Assembly: GCF_024166365.1 (NCBI RefSeq)
Contig: NC_064824.1
Coordinates: 130,005,108-130,069,107, forward strand
DNA: 64,000 nucleotides
Reading direction: 5' to 3'
Source: Elephas maximus indicus
Lineage: Eukaryota; Chordata; Mammalia; Proboscidea; Elephantidae
Of the stretch, positions 11,346 through 23,965 are shown piece after piece. Both the position numbers and the translations under genes were made by a program. The notes beneath the pieces are model-generated. The model was not told where the DNA came from and did not search any database. It saw only the letters and a program-made list of their open reading frames with translations. Within the stretch, counting starts at the first letter, position 1; every line of letters begins with the position of its first letter.

Positions 11346-12456
11346 TCTATATACTCACAGATGTTCTTCTCCTAAGACAGTAAAATCTCCATTGGCCAGA
11401 ATGAATTCAGTGGAAGTCTTCCTATGCTAAGCTTTTTTTTTTTTTTGGTTGCTCCCCACAACCTATTGAAAGGCGAGAACTTAAAAAATATCTTAAAGCT
11501 GACATCAGAAGTTTATTTCTTCAAAAGGATGTTCTAGGGCATGCCTAAAGCTCTGAATACTTATCTTCAACTCTGAAATCTTCTGTAGTCTGTGTTTAAC
11601 TGTCTCAGTCTTGAAGTGTTAACTCAATTGTGACTTTTTTCTGTGCTTAGAAAGTCAGAAAGCTTATGTATTTCAGTAAAAGTTTCAATATCAGATGTTA
11701 AAGTGCTAAAACAAAATCATTTCTAGTTTTCAAGCTAAACTTAAATAATAGCTTTCTGATTGAGATTTTTCTAGAGTGTAATGAAACCCTATTCCATCTC
11801 CCAAATACATTCCTAATAAAGATAACATTGTTTATATCAATATTGACAGGGCATGTTTCATTCCATATTTAATTATTTTTATGCTTTTCTGCACACACTG
11901 AGGATTATATTAATGGACCATTCGATTTTTACCACAATAATTTCCCTTATCATTCAACCTTCTGGGTTATGTCTTTAAATGAATATTCCTGTCATTGAAA
12001 TGTGTGGTAATTAATGGGCAGGAATTATGTTCACTCTCTAAAATCATGTTCTAGAATATTTCTTTTGCTGTTTCTTCAGAAGTGTGGAAAAATGTTATAT
12101 CCACATTTCTCAAAGCTAGTCTCTTACCACAACAACAATGAAAAAAAATCAAAGAAAGGAGTAGATTTTGAAATGCTTACTCACCACTGAGAAAGCTTTT
12201 ACATCTTTACATTCACTGAAGCACTAGGCCTCCAACTTCAGATGCCTTCACTTTGTCTCTTTCTAAAATAAGAAACGAAGACTTGAGAGAATACGTGTCT
12301 GAGCATTAAATGTGACAGAGGACCTGTAGCTTCCTGGTCATTTACATCCACTGACAGACCAGCTGAAGGAGAGGAAAAACCTTCTCTTCCTCAAACGAAA
12401 TCAGATATGGGGAACTGAGAAGTAACAGTGCATTAGGGAGGAGTGTCTAGATGCTT
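11346..12456. other. Unassigned AT-rich sequence
   Basis: After a short L1 3' UTR remnant up to about 11400, I find no gene, SINE or LTR. Confidence 0.55.
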
Positions 12457-12957
12457 AGGAGTCCCCGAGTGGCACAAGCGGTTAAGTGCAGCACTACTAA
12501 CCAGTAGGTTGGTGGTTTAAACCACAGTTTCGAACCGGTTCATTTCGGTTCACCCCTGCTGAAAATTTGCATTTCCAACAAGTGCCCGGTCGATGCTAAT
12601 GATTCCACCCCAGATATACTGAATCAGAAGCTACATTTTAAGAAGACCCCAGGTGACTCTTATGTATAGTAAACCTTGAGCACTACTGCTCTACTGGAGG
12701 TTCTCAGAATTTATTCCTAACCAGCAGCATTAGCATCCCTGGGAACTTGTTAGAAATGCAAATTCTCAGCAGGGGGTCGAACCGAAACAAACTGGCTCAA
12801 AGCCCTGGTTCAAATGCACCCAGATACCCCTCAAAGTAAGGCTTGGATGATCTGTTTCCATAAGACTGTAACCACTGAAAACCCTATGGGGTACACTTCT
12901 ACTTTGCACACATGGGGTCGCCATGAGTCAGAATTGACTTGACAGCAAGTAACAACA
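12457..12957 (+). mobile_element. AfroSINE (long form) split by a DNA transposon
   Basis: Head 12457-12522 ('gagtccccgagtggcacaag') and remainder 12808-12957 ('ccactgaaaaccctatgggg', 'catggggtcgccatgagtca') form one SINE, broken right at box B by the element at 12523-12807. Confidence 0.88.
12523..12807 (-). mobile_element. hAT-like non-autonomous transposon (MER5A-derived composite)
   Basis: Arms of about 60 bases are inverted repeats: left 'cacagtttcgaaccggttca', right end read in reverse 'cagggctttgagccagtttg', both continuing into 'cccctgctgaRaatttgcat'. The interior holds two MER5A halves joined outside-in. Flanks GTTTAAAC and GTTCAAAT are a probable 8-bp target duplication, the hAT size. 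A second copy of the same structure, in the other orientation, is at 61973-62211. Confidence 0.75.
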
Positions 12958-13959
12958 GGATACTTACCATATTTTTATGCAAATAACATCCATGTTATAC
13001 ATTTTTTTGCCAACCGTATCCTTCCCTACCCATGTCAAAAAATGAGCATAGCATGCTTAGGAAAATACTTGGGAGAGGCGGGAAGAAAACATATAACACG
13101 CACATTATTTGTGTAAAAATTCGGTATTGGGAGTCTTCATCCTTCAAGTCCTTTCTCAGCTCCCATGTTGGCTGTAAACTGCTGTCTTGCTGAGCCTCCC
13201 CTGAGGCCTTGATCATCTCATTGTACTATGGCTGTGCTAGTGCCTCTACTAACCTGGGGACTCTTATTCTTATTTATATCTTGGACATTTAGATAAGTTC
13301 CTGAGGCGTGCCAGGCATATGAATGGATAATTGAATACTTCAGAGGCTTGACTTATATGTAATATCTTACAGCTAGAAAGAGACTTAAAGTAACCTAGCA
13401 AAATGCTCTCATTTTATGGAAGAGGAAAGCAGCTATCAGTAGTTAAATGACTTGCAAAACTCACTATTTAGTTGATAGATCGTGACTAGCACTTATCTAG
13501 TCCTTTTTCAAATACAGTGTGTGTGAATAAATTTGACTCTTACAGGGTAAGATGACAAAAAACAAATTAGAATATAGAGCCTAATTTCCCTGTGTTCTTT
13601 ACTAAACGCTGATTTAGCTGAGGTACCTGGAAGAATTCACCTCTTGGGATTACCAGCCTTGAGGATCAAAGTCGATGGCTAGTGATGGATAACTTTTGTC
13701 AACCTTCATGTCAAGGCAACGCCCCTGGGAGTGTCATCTAGATCCTGCTCCATTTAATGACATTTTCCATTTTAGAATCAAATGTATGGATGACCCAGGG
13801 TCATATCAATTCTGAACCTTTGTTCCTAATACTCTCTTCATTTGGAATTCCTTCTTCTACCTATTGAAAATGTTCAACAAATGAATATATGTAGAAATAA
13901 AAAAAAATTGACTGAAAAAGACAGTTGCAGGAAGATGAATAGAGCATGACAGCATTCAT
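12958..13959. other. Unassigned sequence with a MIR-like remnant
   Basis: 'tgctctcattttatggaaga' near 13403 looks like a decayed MIR in reverse. Otherwise unique, AT-rich, non-coding. Confidence 0.45.
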
Positions 13960-14230
13960 ACACATTTGTTCTCTGTATTTTATTAACATAGAGTAAGATT
14001 TGCTCTTCTTGGTGTACAGGTCTCTGAATTTTGACAAATGCCTACAGCCATAAAACCACCAACACAGTCAAGATACAAAACAGCTACATCATCCATCCCA
14101 ATATTCCCTTGTGCTACCCATGTACAGACAATTTAGGGGAAATGAACCACCTTCTCAACAAACACATACTACTGCAGCTCCCCCTATATGAAATAGTTCA
14201 TTTGAATACTCCTGTAACTATTAAGAAAAT
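13960..14230 (-). repeat. Old L1 3' region
   Basis: 'aaaaccaccaacacagtcaa' and 'aagatacaaaacagctac' resemble the reversed L1 3' UTR segment also seen near 9100. Confidence 0.5.
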
Positions 14231-14254
14231 GGAATTAATCATTTTAAAAGCCCC

Positions 14255-14762
14255 TGTCATGGATTGAATTGTGTCCCCCCAGAATATCTGTCAACTTGGC
14301 TACTTCATGATTCCCAGTATTCTATGATCATCTACCATTTTGTCATCTGATGTGATTTCCCTATCTGTTGTAAATCCTGTCACTATGATGTAATGAGATG
14401 TATCAGTGGCAGTTATGTTGATGAAATCTACAACATTAGATAGTGTCTTAAGCCAATCTCTTCTGAGATATAAAAGAGAGAAGTGAGCAGAGAGAAACAG
14501 GGACCTCACACCACCAAGAAAGCAGGGCCAGGAGCAAAGCACATCCTCTGGACTCGAGGTTCCTGCACAGAGGAGCTCCTAGGCCAAAGGAAGATTGATG
14601 ACATGGACCTTCCTCCAGAGCCAACAGAGTAAGCCTTCCCCTGGGGCTGATGCCCTGAATTTGGATTTGTAACCTACTAGACTGTGAAAGAATAAATTTC
14701 TCTTTGTTAAAGCTATCTACTTGTGGTATTTCTGTTACACCAGCACTAGATGACTGAGATAC
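14255..14762 (+). mobile_element. MaLR-like solo LTR, subfamily B
   Basis: Starts 'tgtcatggattgaattgtgt', contains 'tttgtcatctgatgtgattt' and 'cttaagccaatctcttctga', and ends 'aataaatttctctttgttaa' then 'gatgactgaga'. Closest in-window relatives are at 47839, 61248 and 37091. Confidence 0.85.
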
Positions 14763-16442
14763 CCCCTAAAAGAAATCTCCAAGCCCAAATTGTTTCTCTG
14801 GAGAATTCTACCACATGTTTAAAGAAGAATTAACATCAGTTCTATATAATCTCTTCCCAATTTATTTCATTATTTTATTTTATTCATTTTATGAAGCTAT
14901 TATTACCCTATACCAAGAAAGAACAGGCTAATCAATGTTCCTCACAAATATACATTTAAAAAAATTCTTAGCAAAATAGAATTCCTCAAGATATAAAAAG
15001 AATTTTACAGCATGACCAAGTGGGATTTATTCCAGGGAGGCAAGGCTGGTTCAATATTCTAATATCCACCAATGTAATACACCATATTAATAGGCTAAAA
15101 AAAAAAAAAGATTATATTAATCAATGGAGAAAAAGCATTTGACAAAGTTCAACCCTCATTCATGATAAAAACTCTCAGAAAAATAGGAACAGAGGAGAAC
15201 ACCCTCAATTTGCCAAAAAACTGAATGCTTTTCCCCTAAGACAAGGAAGAAGTACAACTGTCCCCATTTGCAGGTAAATGACGTTCAGCATTGAAAATCC
15301 TAAGGAAAATGCAAAAAAAAGTACTAGAACTAGTGAGTGAATTTAGCAAGGTGGTGGGATACAAGACAAACTTAAAAAGCTTACAAAGCTCAATTGTATT
15401 TCTTTATACTAGCAATGAACCCACAGACCCTGAGATTAAAAACATGATACTGTTTACAAATGCTCAAATAAATGAAGTACTAGGTATAAAACTAACAAAA
15501 CATGTACATAATTTATATGCTAAAAAACCACACAGTGTTGATAAAAGAAACCAAAGAAAAGCTAAATAAATGGAAAGGATTGGAAGACTCAACATAGTAA
15601 TGATGCCAGTTCTCCCCAAACTGATACACAGGTTTAATTTAACTCCTGTGAAAGCCTCAGCAAGGATTTTTTGTAGATACACAAAATTATTCTAAAATTT
15701 ATATGGAAAGACAAAGAAATTAGAAAAGCTAGAACAATTTTGAAAAAGAAGAATTAAGGTGGAGGAACCAGTCTACACAATTTCAAGACTTACTATATAG
15801 TTGCAGTAATCAAGACTGTGTGATGTTGATGGAGAGATAGACACATAAATTAATGAACAGAATATAGAACCCAGAAAGAGACTGACACAAATATGTCAAA
15901 TGATTTTTGAGAAGGGTGCAAAAGCAATTCAATGGAGGAGAGATGGCCTTTTCAACAAATGGTGCTGATGCAGTTGGACATCTATAGGCCAAAAAATCAA
16001 CCTCAACCTAAACCTAACACCTTATACAAAAATTAACTCAAAGTAGATCATGGACCTAGATATAAAACATAATACTATAAAATTTTTAGAAAAAAAAAGG
16101 AGAAAATCTTCTGGACCTAGGGTTAAGCAAAGAGTTCTCAGACTTGACATCGAAAGCACAATCCACAAAAGGAAAAATCGATAAATTGAACTTCATCAAA
16201 ACTAAAAACTTTTGCTCTGCAAATGATCCTGTTAAAAGAACGAAAAGACGAACTAAATGGGAGAAAATATTTGCAAACCATGTATGCAACAGAGGACTAG
16301 TATCTAAAATATGTAAAAAAAAAAAAAATTATGTAAGGAACCCTCAAATGCAACAATTAAAAAAAAAACCATCCAACTAGAAAATGGGCGAGAGATATGA
16401 AAAGACCTTTCACTGCAGAGGCTATACATATGAAAAATAAAA

Positions 16443-16484
16443 ATAAGCACATGAAAAGATATTTAAGCACATGAAAAGATATTC
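16443..16484 (+). repeat. 20-bp tandem duplication in L1
   Basis: 'taagcacatgaaaagatatt' occurs twice in a row, a local duplication inside the L1 copy. Confidence 0.8.
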
Positions 16485-16514
16485 AACATTATTAGCCATT
16501 TGAAACAACAAAAA

Positions 16515-16722
16515 AACAACAAACCCATGCCATTAAGTCAAATCCAACTCCTGGCAACCCCATGTGTTATAGAGGAGAACTGTTCCGTAGAGTTGTCTTG
16601 GCTGTAATCTTCACGCATGCAGGTCGCAAGCCCTTTCTTCCGCAGTGCAGCTGGGTGGGTTTGAAAAGACAACCTTTAGATTAGTAGTGGAATGCAAACT
16701 GTGCCACTCAGGGGCCTTTTAT
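16515..16722 (-). mobile_element. AfroSINE long form inside L1
   Basis: 'gccattaagtcaaatccaac' tail, 'aagccctttcttccgcagtg' middle, 'gtgccactcaggggcc' head. Confidence 0.88.
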
Positions 16723-17135
16723 TACCCATTGGGGAAATGCAAGTTAAAAATCACGATATCACCAAATGCCTATCAGAATGGTTAAAATAAAACATAATGA
16801 TTACTCCAAATGCTGGGATGGATGGGGAGAAACTGGGTCACTCATTCACTGTTCGTGGGCATGTAAAATGGTATAGTCACTGGAAAAGTTTATGGCAGTT
16901 TCTTAAAAAACTAAACACGCACCTATCATAAGACACAACGCTTGCATGCTGGGGCATCAATAAGACTTATGTTCACACAAAAACCTGGACATGAATATTT
17001 ATAGCAGCTTGCTTCATAATAACCAAAAAATGGAAACACTCCTGATGTCCTTCAACAGGTAAATGGTTTAACATCCATAACATGGACTCTTACTCAGCAA
17101 TAAAAAAAAATAAAATAAACTGTTGATACAGACAT

Positions 17136-17305
17136 GGAAACCCTGGTGTCATAGTGGTTAAGTGTTACGGCTGCTAACCACGGGGTCGGCAGTTCAAATC
17201 CGCCAGGAGCTCCTGAGAAACTCTGTGGGGCAGTTCTACTCTGTCCTATAGGGTTGCTATGAGTCGGAATCAACTTGGCAGCAGTGGGTGTGGTTTGGGT
17301 TTGGT
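17136..17305 (+). mobile_element. AfroSINE inside L1 with target duplication
   Basis: Full-length short form; flanked by 'gttgatacagaca' and 'attgatacataca', a target-site duplication of about 13 bases with two mismatches. Confidence 0.93.
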
Positions 17306-17474
17306 TATTGATACATACAAGCTGGGTGAATCTTTAGAGAATTGTGCTGATTTAAATAAGGCCAATATTCAAAGATTACATTTATATGATTTTATTTGTA
17401 TAACATTCTTTTAATTACAAAAGCACAGAAATGGAGACAAGATTAGTGGTTCCCAGGGTATAAGAATTGGCACC

Positions 17475-17610
17475 CATTTGTCAGCTTGTCTTACTGTGGT
17501 GGCTTCCATGTTGCTATGATGCTGGAAGTCAAAAAAGAAGTCAAGCCACCAGTATTTCAAATACCAGCAAGTATCTCAAATACCATCAGATATTTTGAAT
17601 ACTAGAAGGG
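17475..17610 (+). mobile_element. RTE 5'-region fragment inside L1 3' UTR
   Basis: 'gttgctatgatgctggaagt' and 'ccagtatttcaaataccagc' match the RTE 5' end (reverse of 22280-22345). A local repeat of the second motif follows. Confidence 0.65.
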
Positions 17611-17861
17611 TAATATTTCTTCCCTGGGGGCAGGAGGGAAATGGGTGGTCCATAAAATGGCAACATGCGGGATCCTTATGGTGATGGGAATGCTCTGAGT
17701 CTTGTCTGTGTCTTGACTGTAACACTGTACTATAGTTCTGGAACAGGTTACCAAGGGGAGAAACTAGGTAAAGGGAACAAGGGATCCGTCTGTACTATTT
17801 CGTACAACTGTGTGTGAATTTACAATAGTGTCAAAATAAAACCTTTCATTAAAAAGAGTAG

Positions 17862-18356
17862 AGGTGACCACCAGACTGAGTCCAATACAACTAGACGGTA
17901 CCTGGCTTCCACCCCCAAATACTCTGACAGGGATCACAATAGAGGGTCCCAGACAGAGCTGGAGGAAAATGTAGAACAAAATTCTAACCGAAAAAGAAAA
18001 GACCAGACTTGCTGGCCTGACAGAGACTGGAGAAGCCCCGAGATTATAGCCCCCAGAGACCCTTATAGCTCAGTAATGAAGTCACTCACGAGGTTCACCC
18101 TTCAGCCAAAGATTGGGCAGACCTATAAAACAAAACAAGACTAATAGGGCACATCAGCCCTGGGGCAGGGACTACAAGGCAGGAGGAAATAGGAAAGCTG
18201 GTAATAGGGAAATCAAGGTCAAGAAGGAAGAGTGTTGACATGTCATGGGGTTGTTAACCAATGTCATAAAACAATATGTGTACTAACTGTTTAATGAGAA
18301 ACGAGTTTGTTCTGTAAACCTTCATCTAAATTACAAAAAAAAAAAATGTTAAAAAA
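17862..18356 (+). mobile_element. L1 3' UTR (afrotherian type) with A-rich end
   Basis: 'agagggtcccagacagagct', 'gttcacccttcagccaaaga' and 'aaaacaatatgtgtactaac' to an A-rich tail near 18335. Matches the - strand copy at 10198-11075. No ORF2 is attached, so it is 5' truncated. Confidence 0.78.
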
Positions 18357-18388
18357 AAGGGTGGAGTTGAAGCAAAAGTGGCAAAATT

Positions 18389-19168
18389 TTGTTATTGCTG
18401 TTAGGCTGCCAATTTGGCTCTGACTCATAGCCACCCTATGTACAACAAAATGAAACACTGCCTGGTCCTGTGCCATCCTCAGAATTGCTGCTATGTTTGA
18501 ACCCACTGTTGTAACCACTGCGTCAATTCATTTGATTGGGAGTCTTCCTTTTTCTCTCTACCCCTTTACTTTACCAAGCATGATGTCCTTTTCCAGGGAC
18601 TGGTCCCTCCTGATAACACGTCCAAGGTACTTGAGACAAAGTCTTGCTGTCCTTCCTTCTGAGGAACATTCTGGCTGTACTTGTTCCAAGACAGATTTGT
18701 TCATTCTTTTGGTAGTCCACAGTATATTCAATATACTTTTCCAACACCGTAATTCAAAGGCATCAATTCTTCTTCAGTTTTCCTCTTTTATTGTCCAGCT
18801 TTCACATGCATATGAGACAATTGAAAATACCATGGCTTGGGTCAGGCACACCTTAGTCCTCAAGGTGACATCTCTGCTTTTTAACACTTTAAAGAGGTCT
18901 TTTGGAGCCCAGTGCAATACATCCTTTGATTTCTTAACTGCAGCTTCCATGGGTATTGATTATGGATCCAAGTGAAATAAAATCCTTGACAACTTCAGTC
19001 TTTTCTCTGTTTATCATAATGTTGCTTATTGATCCAGTTGTGAGGATTTTAGTTTTCTTTTGTTGAGGTATAATCCATACTGAAGGCTGCAGTCTTTGAT
19101 CTTTATCAGTAAGTGCTTCAAGTCCTATTCACTTTCAGCAAGGAAGGTTGTGTCATCTGCATATTGTT
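18389..19168 (-). mobile_element. RTE LINE, 5'-truncated copy A
   Basis: Runs from the RTE 3' tail ('ctgactcatagccaccctat') through the C-terminal coding region to 'tgtgtcatctgcatattg', where the next RTE copy starts. Stops and frameshifts throughout. Confidence 0.9.
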
Positions 19169-22100
19169 GTGTTGTTGTTAGGTGCTGTCGAGCCGGTTCT
19201 GACTCATAGTGATCCTATGTATAACAGAATGAAACACTGCCTGGCCCTATCACAATCATTGTTAGGCTTGAGCCTATTGCTGGAGCTACTGTGTCAATCC
19301 ATCTCATCGAAGGTCTTCATCTCTTTTTTTGACCCTCCACTTTACCAATTGTGATATCCTTCTCCAGCGACTGATCCCTCCTGATAACATGTCCAAAGTA
19401 TGTGAAACATAGTCTCCCCATCCTTGCTTCTAAGGAGCATTCCGGTTGTACTTCTTCCGAGACAGATTTGTTCATTCTTTTGGCAGTCCATGGTATATTC
19501 AATATTCTTTGCCAACACCAAATTCAAAGGTGTGAATTCTTCTTCGGTCTTCCTTATTCATTGTCCAGCTTTTGCATACATATGAGGCAATTGAAAATAC
19601 CATGGCTTGGGTCAGGCACACCTTGGTCTTCAAGGTGACATCTTTGCTTTTCAACACTTAAAGGAGGTCTTTTGCAGCAGATTTGCCCAATGCAATACAT
19701 CTTTTGATTTCTTGACTGCTGCTTCCATGGGTGTTGACTGTGGATCCAAGTAAAATGAAATCCTTGACAACTTCAGTCTTTTCTGTTTATCATGATGTTG
19801 CTTATTGGTCCAGTTATGAGGATTTTTGTTTTCTTTATGTTGAGGTGTAATCCGTACCGAAGGCTGTGGTCTTTGATCTTCATCAGTAAGTGCTTCAAGT
19901 CCTCTTCACTGTCAGCAAGCAAAGTTGTATCATCTGCATATAGCAGCTTGTTAATGAGTCTTCCTCTGATCTTGATGCCTCGCTGTTCTTCATATAGTCC
20001 AGCTTCTCGGATTATTTGCTCAGCATACAGATTGAATAAGTATGGTAAAAGGATACAGCCCTGACGCACATCTTTCCTAATTTTAAACTGTGCAGGATCC
20101 CCTTGTTCTGTTTGAACGACTGCCTCTTAGTCTTTGTACAGATTCCTCAAGAGCACAATTAAGTGTCTGGAATTCCCATTCTTTGCAGTGTTATCCATAA
20201 TTCATTATGATCCACATAGTCGAATGTCTTTGCAGTCAATAAAACATAGGTAAATATCTTTCTGGTATTCTCTGATGTCAGCTAAGATCCATCTGACATC
20301 AGCAATGGTATCCTTCATTCCATGTCTTTTTTTGAACCCTGCTTGAATATCTGGCAGTTTCCTGTCAATGTACTGCTGCATCTGTTTTTTAATTATCTTC
20401 AGCATTTTTTTTTCAGCATAATTTTACTTATATGTGATATTAATGACATTGTTCAATAATTTCTGAATTCGGTTGAATCACCTTTCTTTGCAATGGGCAC
20501 ATATACAGATCTCTCCCGGTCAGTTGGCCGGATAGCTGTCTTCCAAATTCCTTGGCATAGACAACTGAGCACTTGAACGCTGCATCCATTTCTTAAAACA
20601 TCTGAATTGGTATTCCTTCAATTCCTGGAGCCTTGTTTTTCTCCAGTGACTTCAGCACAGCTTGGGCTTCTTCCTTCAGTACCATCAGTTCTTGATCATA
20701 TGCCGCCTCCTGAAATGGTCCAATGTCAACCAATTCTTTTTGGTACAATGACTCTGTATCCTTTCTATCTTTTTTTGATGCTTCCTGAGTCAATTTTTTG
20801 CCTGTAGAATCCTTCAATATTGCCTTTCAAGGCTTGAATTTTTTTCTTCAGTTCTTTCAGGTTGAGAAATGCTAAGCGTGTTCTCCCCTTTAGGTTTTCT
20901 AACTCCAGGTCTTTGCACATTTCATTGTAATACTTTGTCTTCTCAAGCCACCCTTTGAAATCTTCTCTTCATCTCTTTCACTTAATTTCTTCCATTCAAT
21001 TTAGCTGCTCTACATTCAAGGGTAAGTTTTGGAGACTCTTTTGATATCCATTTTGGTCTTTTCTTTCTTCCCTCTTTTTTTAATGACCTTTTGCTTTCTT
21101 TGTGTATTATGGCCTTAATGTCATCCCACAACTCATCTGGTCTTAGATCATTAGTGTGCAATGCATCAAATCTGTTCTCAAGATGGTCTCTAAATTCAAG
21201 TAGGACATACTTATGGTCGTGTGTTGGCTCTTATGGGCTTGTTTTAATTTTCTCAAGCTTCAACTTACACTTGCATGTGAGCAATTGATGGTCTGTTTAG
21301 CAGTTGGCCCCTGGCTTCCTTCTGAATGATGATACCAAGCTTCTTTCTCCATCGTCTCTACATAGACGTAGTCAACTTGGTTCCTGTGTATTACATCTAA
21401 TGAGGTCCACATTGTAGGTGCCATTTATGTTGTTGAAAAGAGGTATTTGTAATGAACAGGTAGCTAGCTGGTCTTGCAAAATTATGTCATACCATCTCTG
21501 GCGTCGTTTCTATCACCAAGGCCATATTTTCTAACTACTGATGCTTCTTCTTTGTTTCCAACTTTTGCATTCCAATCACCAGTAATTATCCATGCATTTT
21601 GCTTGCACATTTGATCAATTTCAGACTGCAAAAATTGGTGAAAATCTTCATTTTCTTCATCTTTGGCCTTAGTGGTTGGTGCATAAATTTGAATAGTCAT
21701 ATTAACCGGTGTTCCTTGTAGCATATCAGTATTATCCTGTTATTGACAGCAGTGTTCGTCAGGATAGATCTTGAAACGTTCTTTTTAACAATGAATGAGA
21801 CACTATTCTTCTTCAACTTGTCATTCCCAGGATAGTAGACCACATGATTGTCAGATTCAAAATGGCCAATAACAGTTCATTTCAGCTCACTAATGCCTAA
21901 GATATTTATCTTCTAATATTTCATTTCATTTTTGATGACTTTCAATTTTCCTGGATTCATAGTACTTCGTACATTTCACTTTCTGATTATTAATGGATGT
22001 TTGCAGCTGTTTTCTTCCCATTTTGAGTCGTGCCACACCAGCAAATGAAGGTCCTGAAAGTTTTACTCCATTCGCATAATTAAAGTCGACTCTATATTGA

Positions 22101-22371
22101 GGAGCTGAGAAGCTCATCTTCCAGCACTGTATCAGACAATGTTCTGCTGTTGTTCTGCTGTTCTCCATGAGGTTTTCACTGGCCAATTTTTTCAGAAGCA
22201 GATTACCAGGTCCTTCTTCCTAGTCTTTCTTAGTCTGGAAGCTCTGTTGAAACCTGTCCACCATGGGTGACCTTGCTGGTATTTGAAATACTGGTGGTAT
22301 AGCTTCCAGCATTAGAGCAGCACACAAGCTACCACAGCACAACAAACTTGACAGATGAATGGTGGGACAAA
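19169..22371 (-). mobile_element. RTE LINE, near-full-length copy B (inactive)
   Basis: About 3.2 kb, the usual length of an RTE element, read on - from 22371 to 19169. Broken frames retain an AP-endonuclease block with IQIYAPTT and ITGDWNAKVG (21482-21724), a linker with NKAPGIEGIP (20593-20817), RT blocks with DIQAGFKKRHG and LCFIDCKD (20205-20405), the catalytic YADDTTLLADSEEDL (19773-20069), and a C-terminal part with QKNEQICLGRS near 19450. Family knowledge: such elements nick DNA and reverse-transcribe their RNA at the nick. Multiple stops make it non-functional. The 5' boundary is supported by the independent 5' fragment at 11076-11257. Confidence 0.92.
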
Positions 22372-22403
22372 ATGTTAGTATTTGCAAAGTACTAGTTTAT
22401 ACT

Positions 22404-22582
22404 AGATAATGGAAACTCTGGTGGCATAGTGGTTAAGAGCTATTGCTGCTGACCAAAAGCTCAGCAGTTCAAATCCACCAAATGTTCCTTGGAAACCCTG
22501 TGGGGCAACCCTACTCTGACCTGTAGGGTTGCTATGAATCAGAATTGACTTGACCACAATGGGTTTGGCTTTTTTTTTTAAT
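22404..22582 (+). mobile_element. AfroSINE, full length
   Basis: Head 'ctggtggcatagtggttaag', tail 'aatcagaattgacttgacca', ending in a T-rich run; 33 bases past the RTE 5' end. Confidence 0.92.
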
Positions 22583-22904
22583 ACTATATAATAATAGTAA
22601 ATAACTAACAAAACAAAATAATATTTAAGAGTAATACTAAAATAATAGTTGGTGGGCACATGGGTGTTCATTATATAATTTTCTTTTTATGTTTGAAGTT
22701 ATTTTTTTTTAACTTCAAGACTCAGGGCAAATGTCATCTCCACTCAAGGCTACTGTCACTTAGAATTATACTAATCGCTTTTCCTCCATGACTCTATGTG
22801 GGTAGAATCAGAATGGGAGCATGTTAAGTCAGGTACCATGTTATTTATCTTTCCATAACCTTCCATAACCCCAATAGTTAATCCAGTGCCTTGAATGCGA
22901 TTTT

Positions 22905-23110
22905 TTAAAATTTATTTTTGTTATTGTTGTTGAGAATATACACAGCAGAACATATACAAATTCAACAATTTCAACATGTACAATTCAGCGACGTTGATTA
23001 CATTCAAGTTGTGCAGCCATTCTCTTTCCCCTTTTTTCAGTTGTTCCTCCTCCATTAACATAAACTCACTGCCACTTAAGCCTCCTATCTAAACTTTTGA
23101 GTTGCTGTTG
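22905..23110 (-). repeat. Old L1 3' UTR remnant
   Basis: 'ttgttgagaatatacacagc' and 'caattcagcgacgttgatta' correspond to the conserved L1M sequence also at 39715 and 60640. Confidence 0.6.
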
Positions 23111-23559
23111 TCAATTTGACCCCATATGGATAGTTCTTAAAAGAGTACAATGCTCAAGGCAGACATTCTTTGCTAGTTAAGCTAAATTTTTGTTTGGCTT
23201 AAAGGAGTCTTCAGGGGATATTTTTGGTTTAAGGTTTAAAGATTATCTCGGGCAATAGCTCAATGGCTGGATTCCAGGAGAATTTGAAGAATGCAATTAT
23301 TTTTATTGATACTGTTGTTTTTGTATGTTTTGCTGTATCCTAGGTTTCTAAATTAGGAAGAAAGAAGCATACACACATAACTTGAGTCTTCTTTCCATAA
23401 AGAACAAATAAACCAGGCAAAACAAACACAATGTGTTATAGATATTCAAAGAAACCATAGTATATTGAAAAGTACCCAGAGTGCTTTTTTTCAAAGCAAT
23501 CAGTCTGCCCAAAGGGACAAACTGTGATTTGTGGTGTATAAATTTTGCTTTTGTCTCTT
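23111..23559. other. Unassigned sequence
   Basis: AT-rich, no gene or repeat named. Confidence 0.5.
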
Positions 23560-23965
23560 TGATGCTGGCCTCTCTATCTTTGTTATGTTTAGAATGGTTT
23601 TGGTGTCAAGTAACAGGTATAGAACTTAACCAGCTTAAGCACTGAGAAACTGTCTTGGCTCACAGAACCGGAGTGGTGATAGGACAAGGTCAGGGTTGAC
23701 TGAGTCCAGAGGCTTCAGGTTCATTTCTCTGAGCCCTGCATTCCCCTGTGGGCCAACTTCAGCCTTAGGCTAATATCGAGAAGTTCTGAGCCTCATACCT
23801 AAACATGATGATGTCCAGAGGAAGAATGAGAAGAATTTCCCAGGATGCCCCAGGAAACCTCTCTCTCATATCATTGGCTCACATGCCCATGCCTGAACCA
23901 ATCACTGGCTCCAGAGATGGGATTACTGCAGTCCAGCTCTGCCTCTCTCCCACCCTGGGGGTCAC
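23560..23965 (-). repeat. Ancient interspersed repeat, unnamed
   Basis: 'ctgtcttggctcacagaacc', 'cacatgcccatgcctgaacc' and 'aatcactggctccagagatg' are phrases of a widespread mammalian repeat whose exact family I cannot assign. Confidence 0.5.

Larger units (their letters stand above)
14790..17860 (+). mobile_element. L1 LINE, decayed, ORF2 3' half and 3' UTR
   Basis: Sequence such as 'gggatttattccagggaggc' and 'gagaaaaagcatttgacaaa' is the conserved reverse-transcriptase part of L1 ORF2; 15291-15569 still reads as ORF2 protein (FSKVVGYKTNLKSLQSSIVF). The ORF2 end and 3' UTR follow ('atttatagcagcttgcttca', 'gtggttcccaggg') to an A-rich end at 17860. Frameshifts and stops break it; two SINEs and an RTE-like piece have inserted. 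ORF1 and the endonuclease domain are absent. Confidence 0.85.

Noticed and set aside
18389..22371. An RTE pair as one continuous 4-kb element
   Set aside because: The 3' tail occurs twice (18389 and 19169), so these are two copies.
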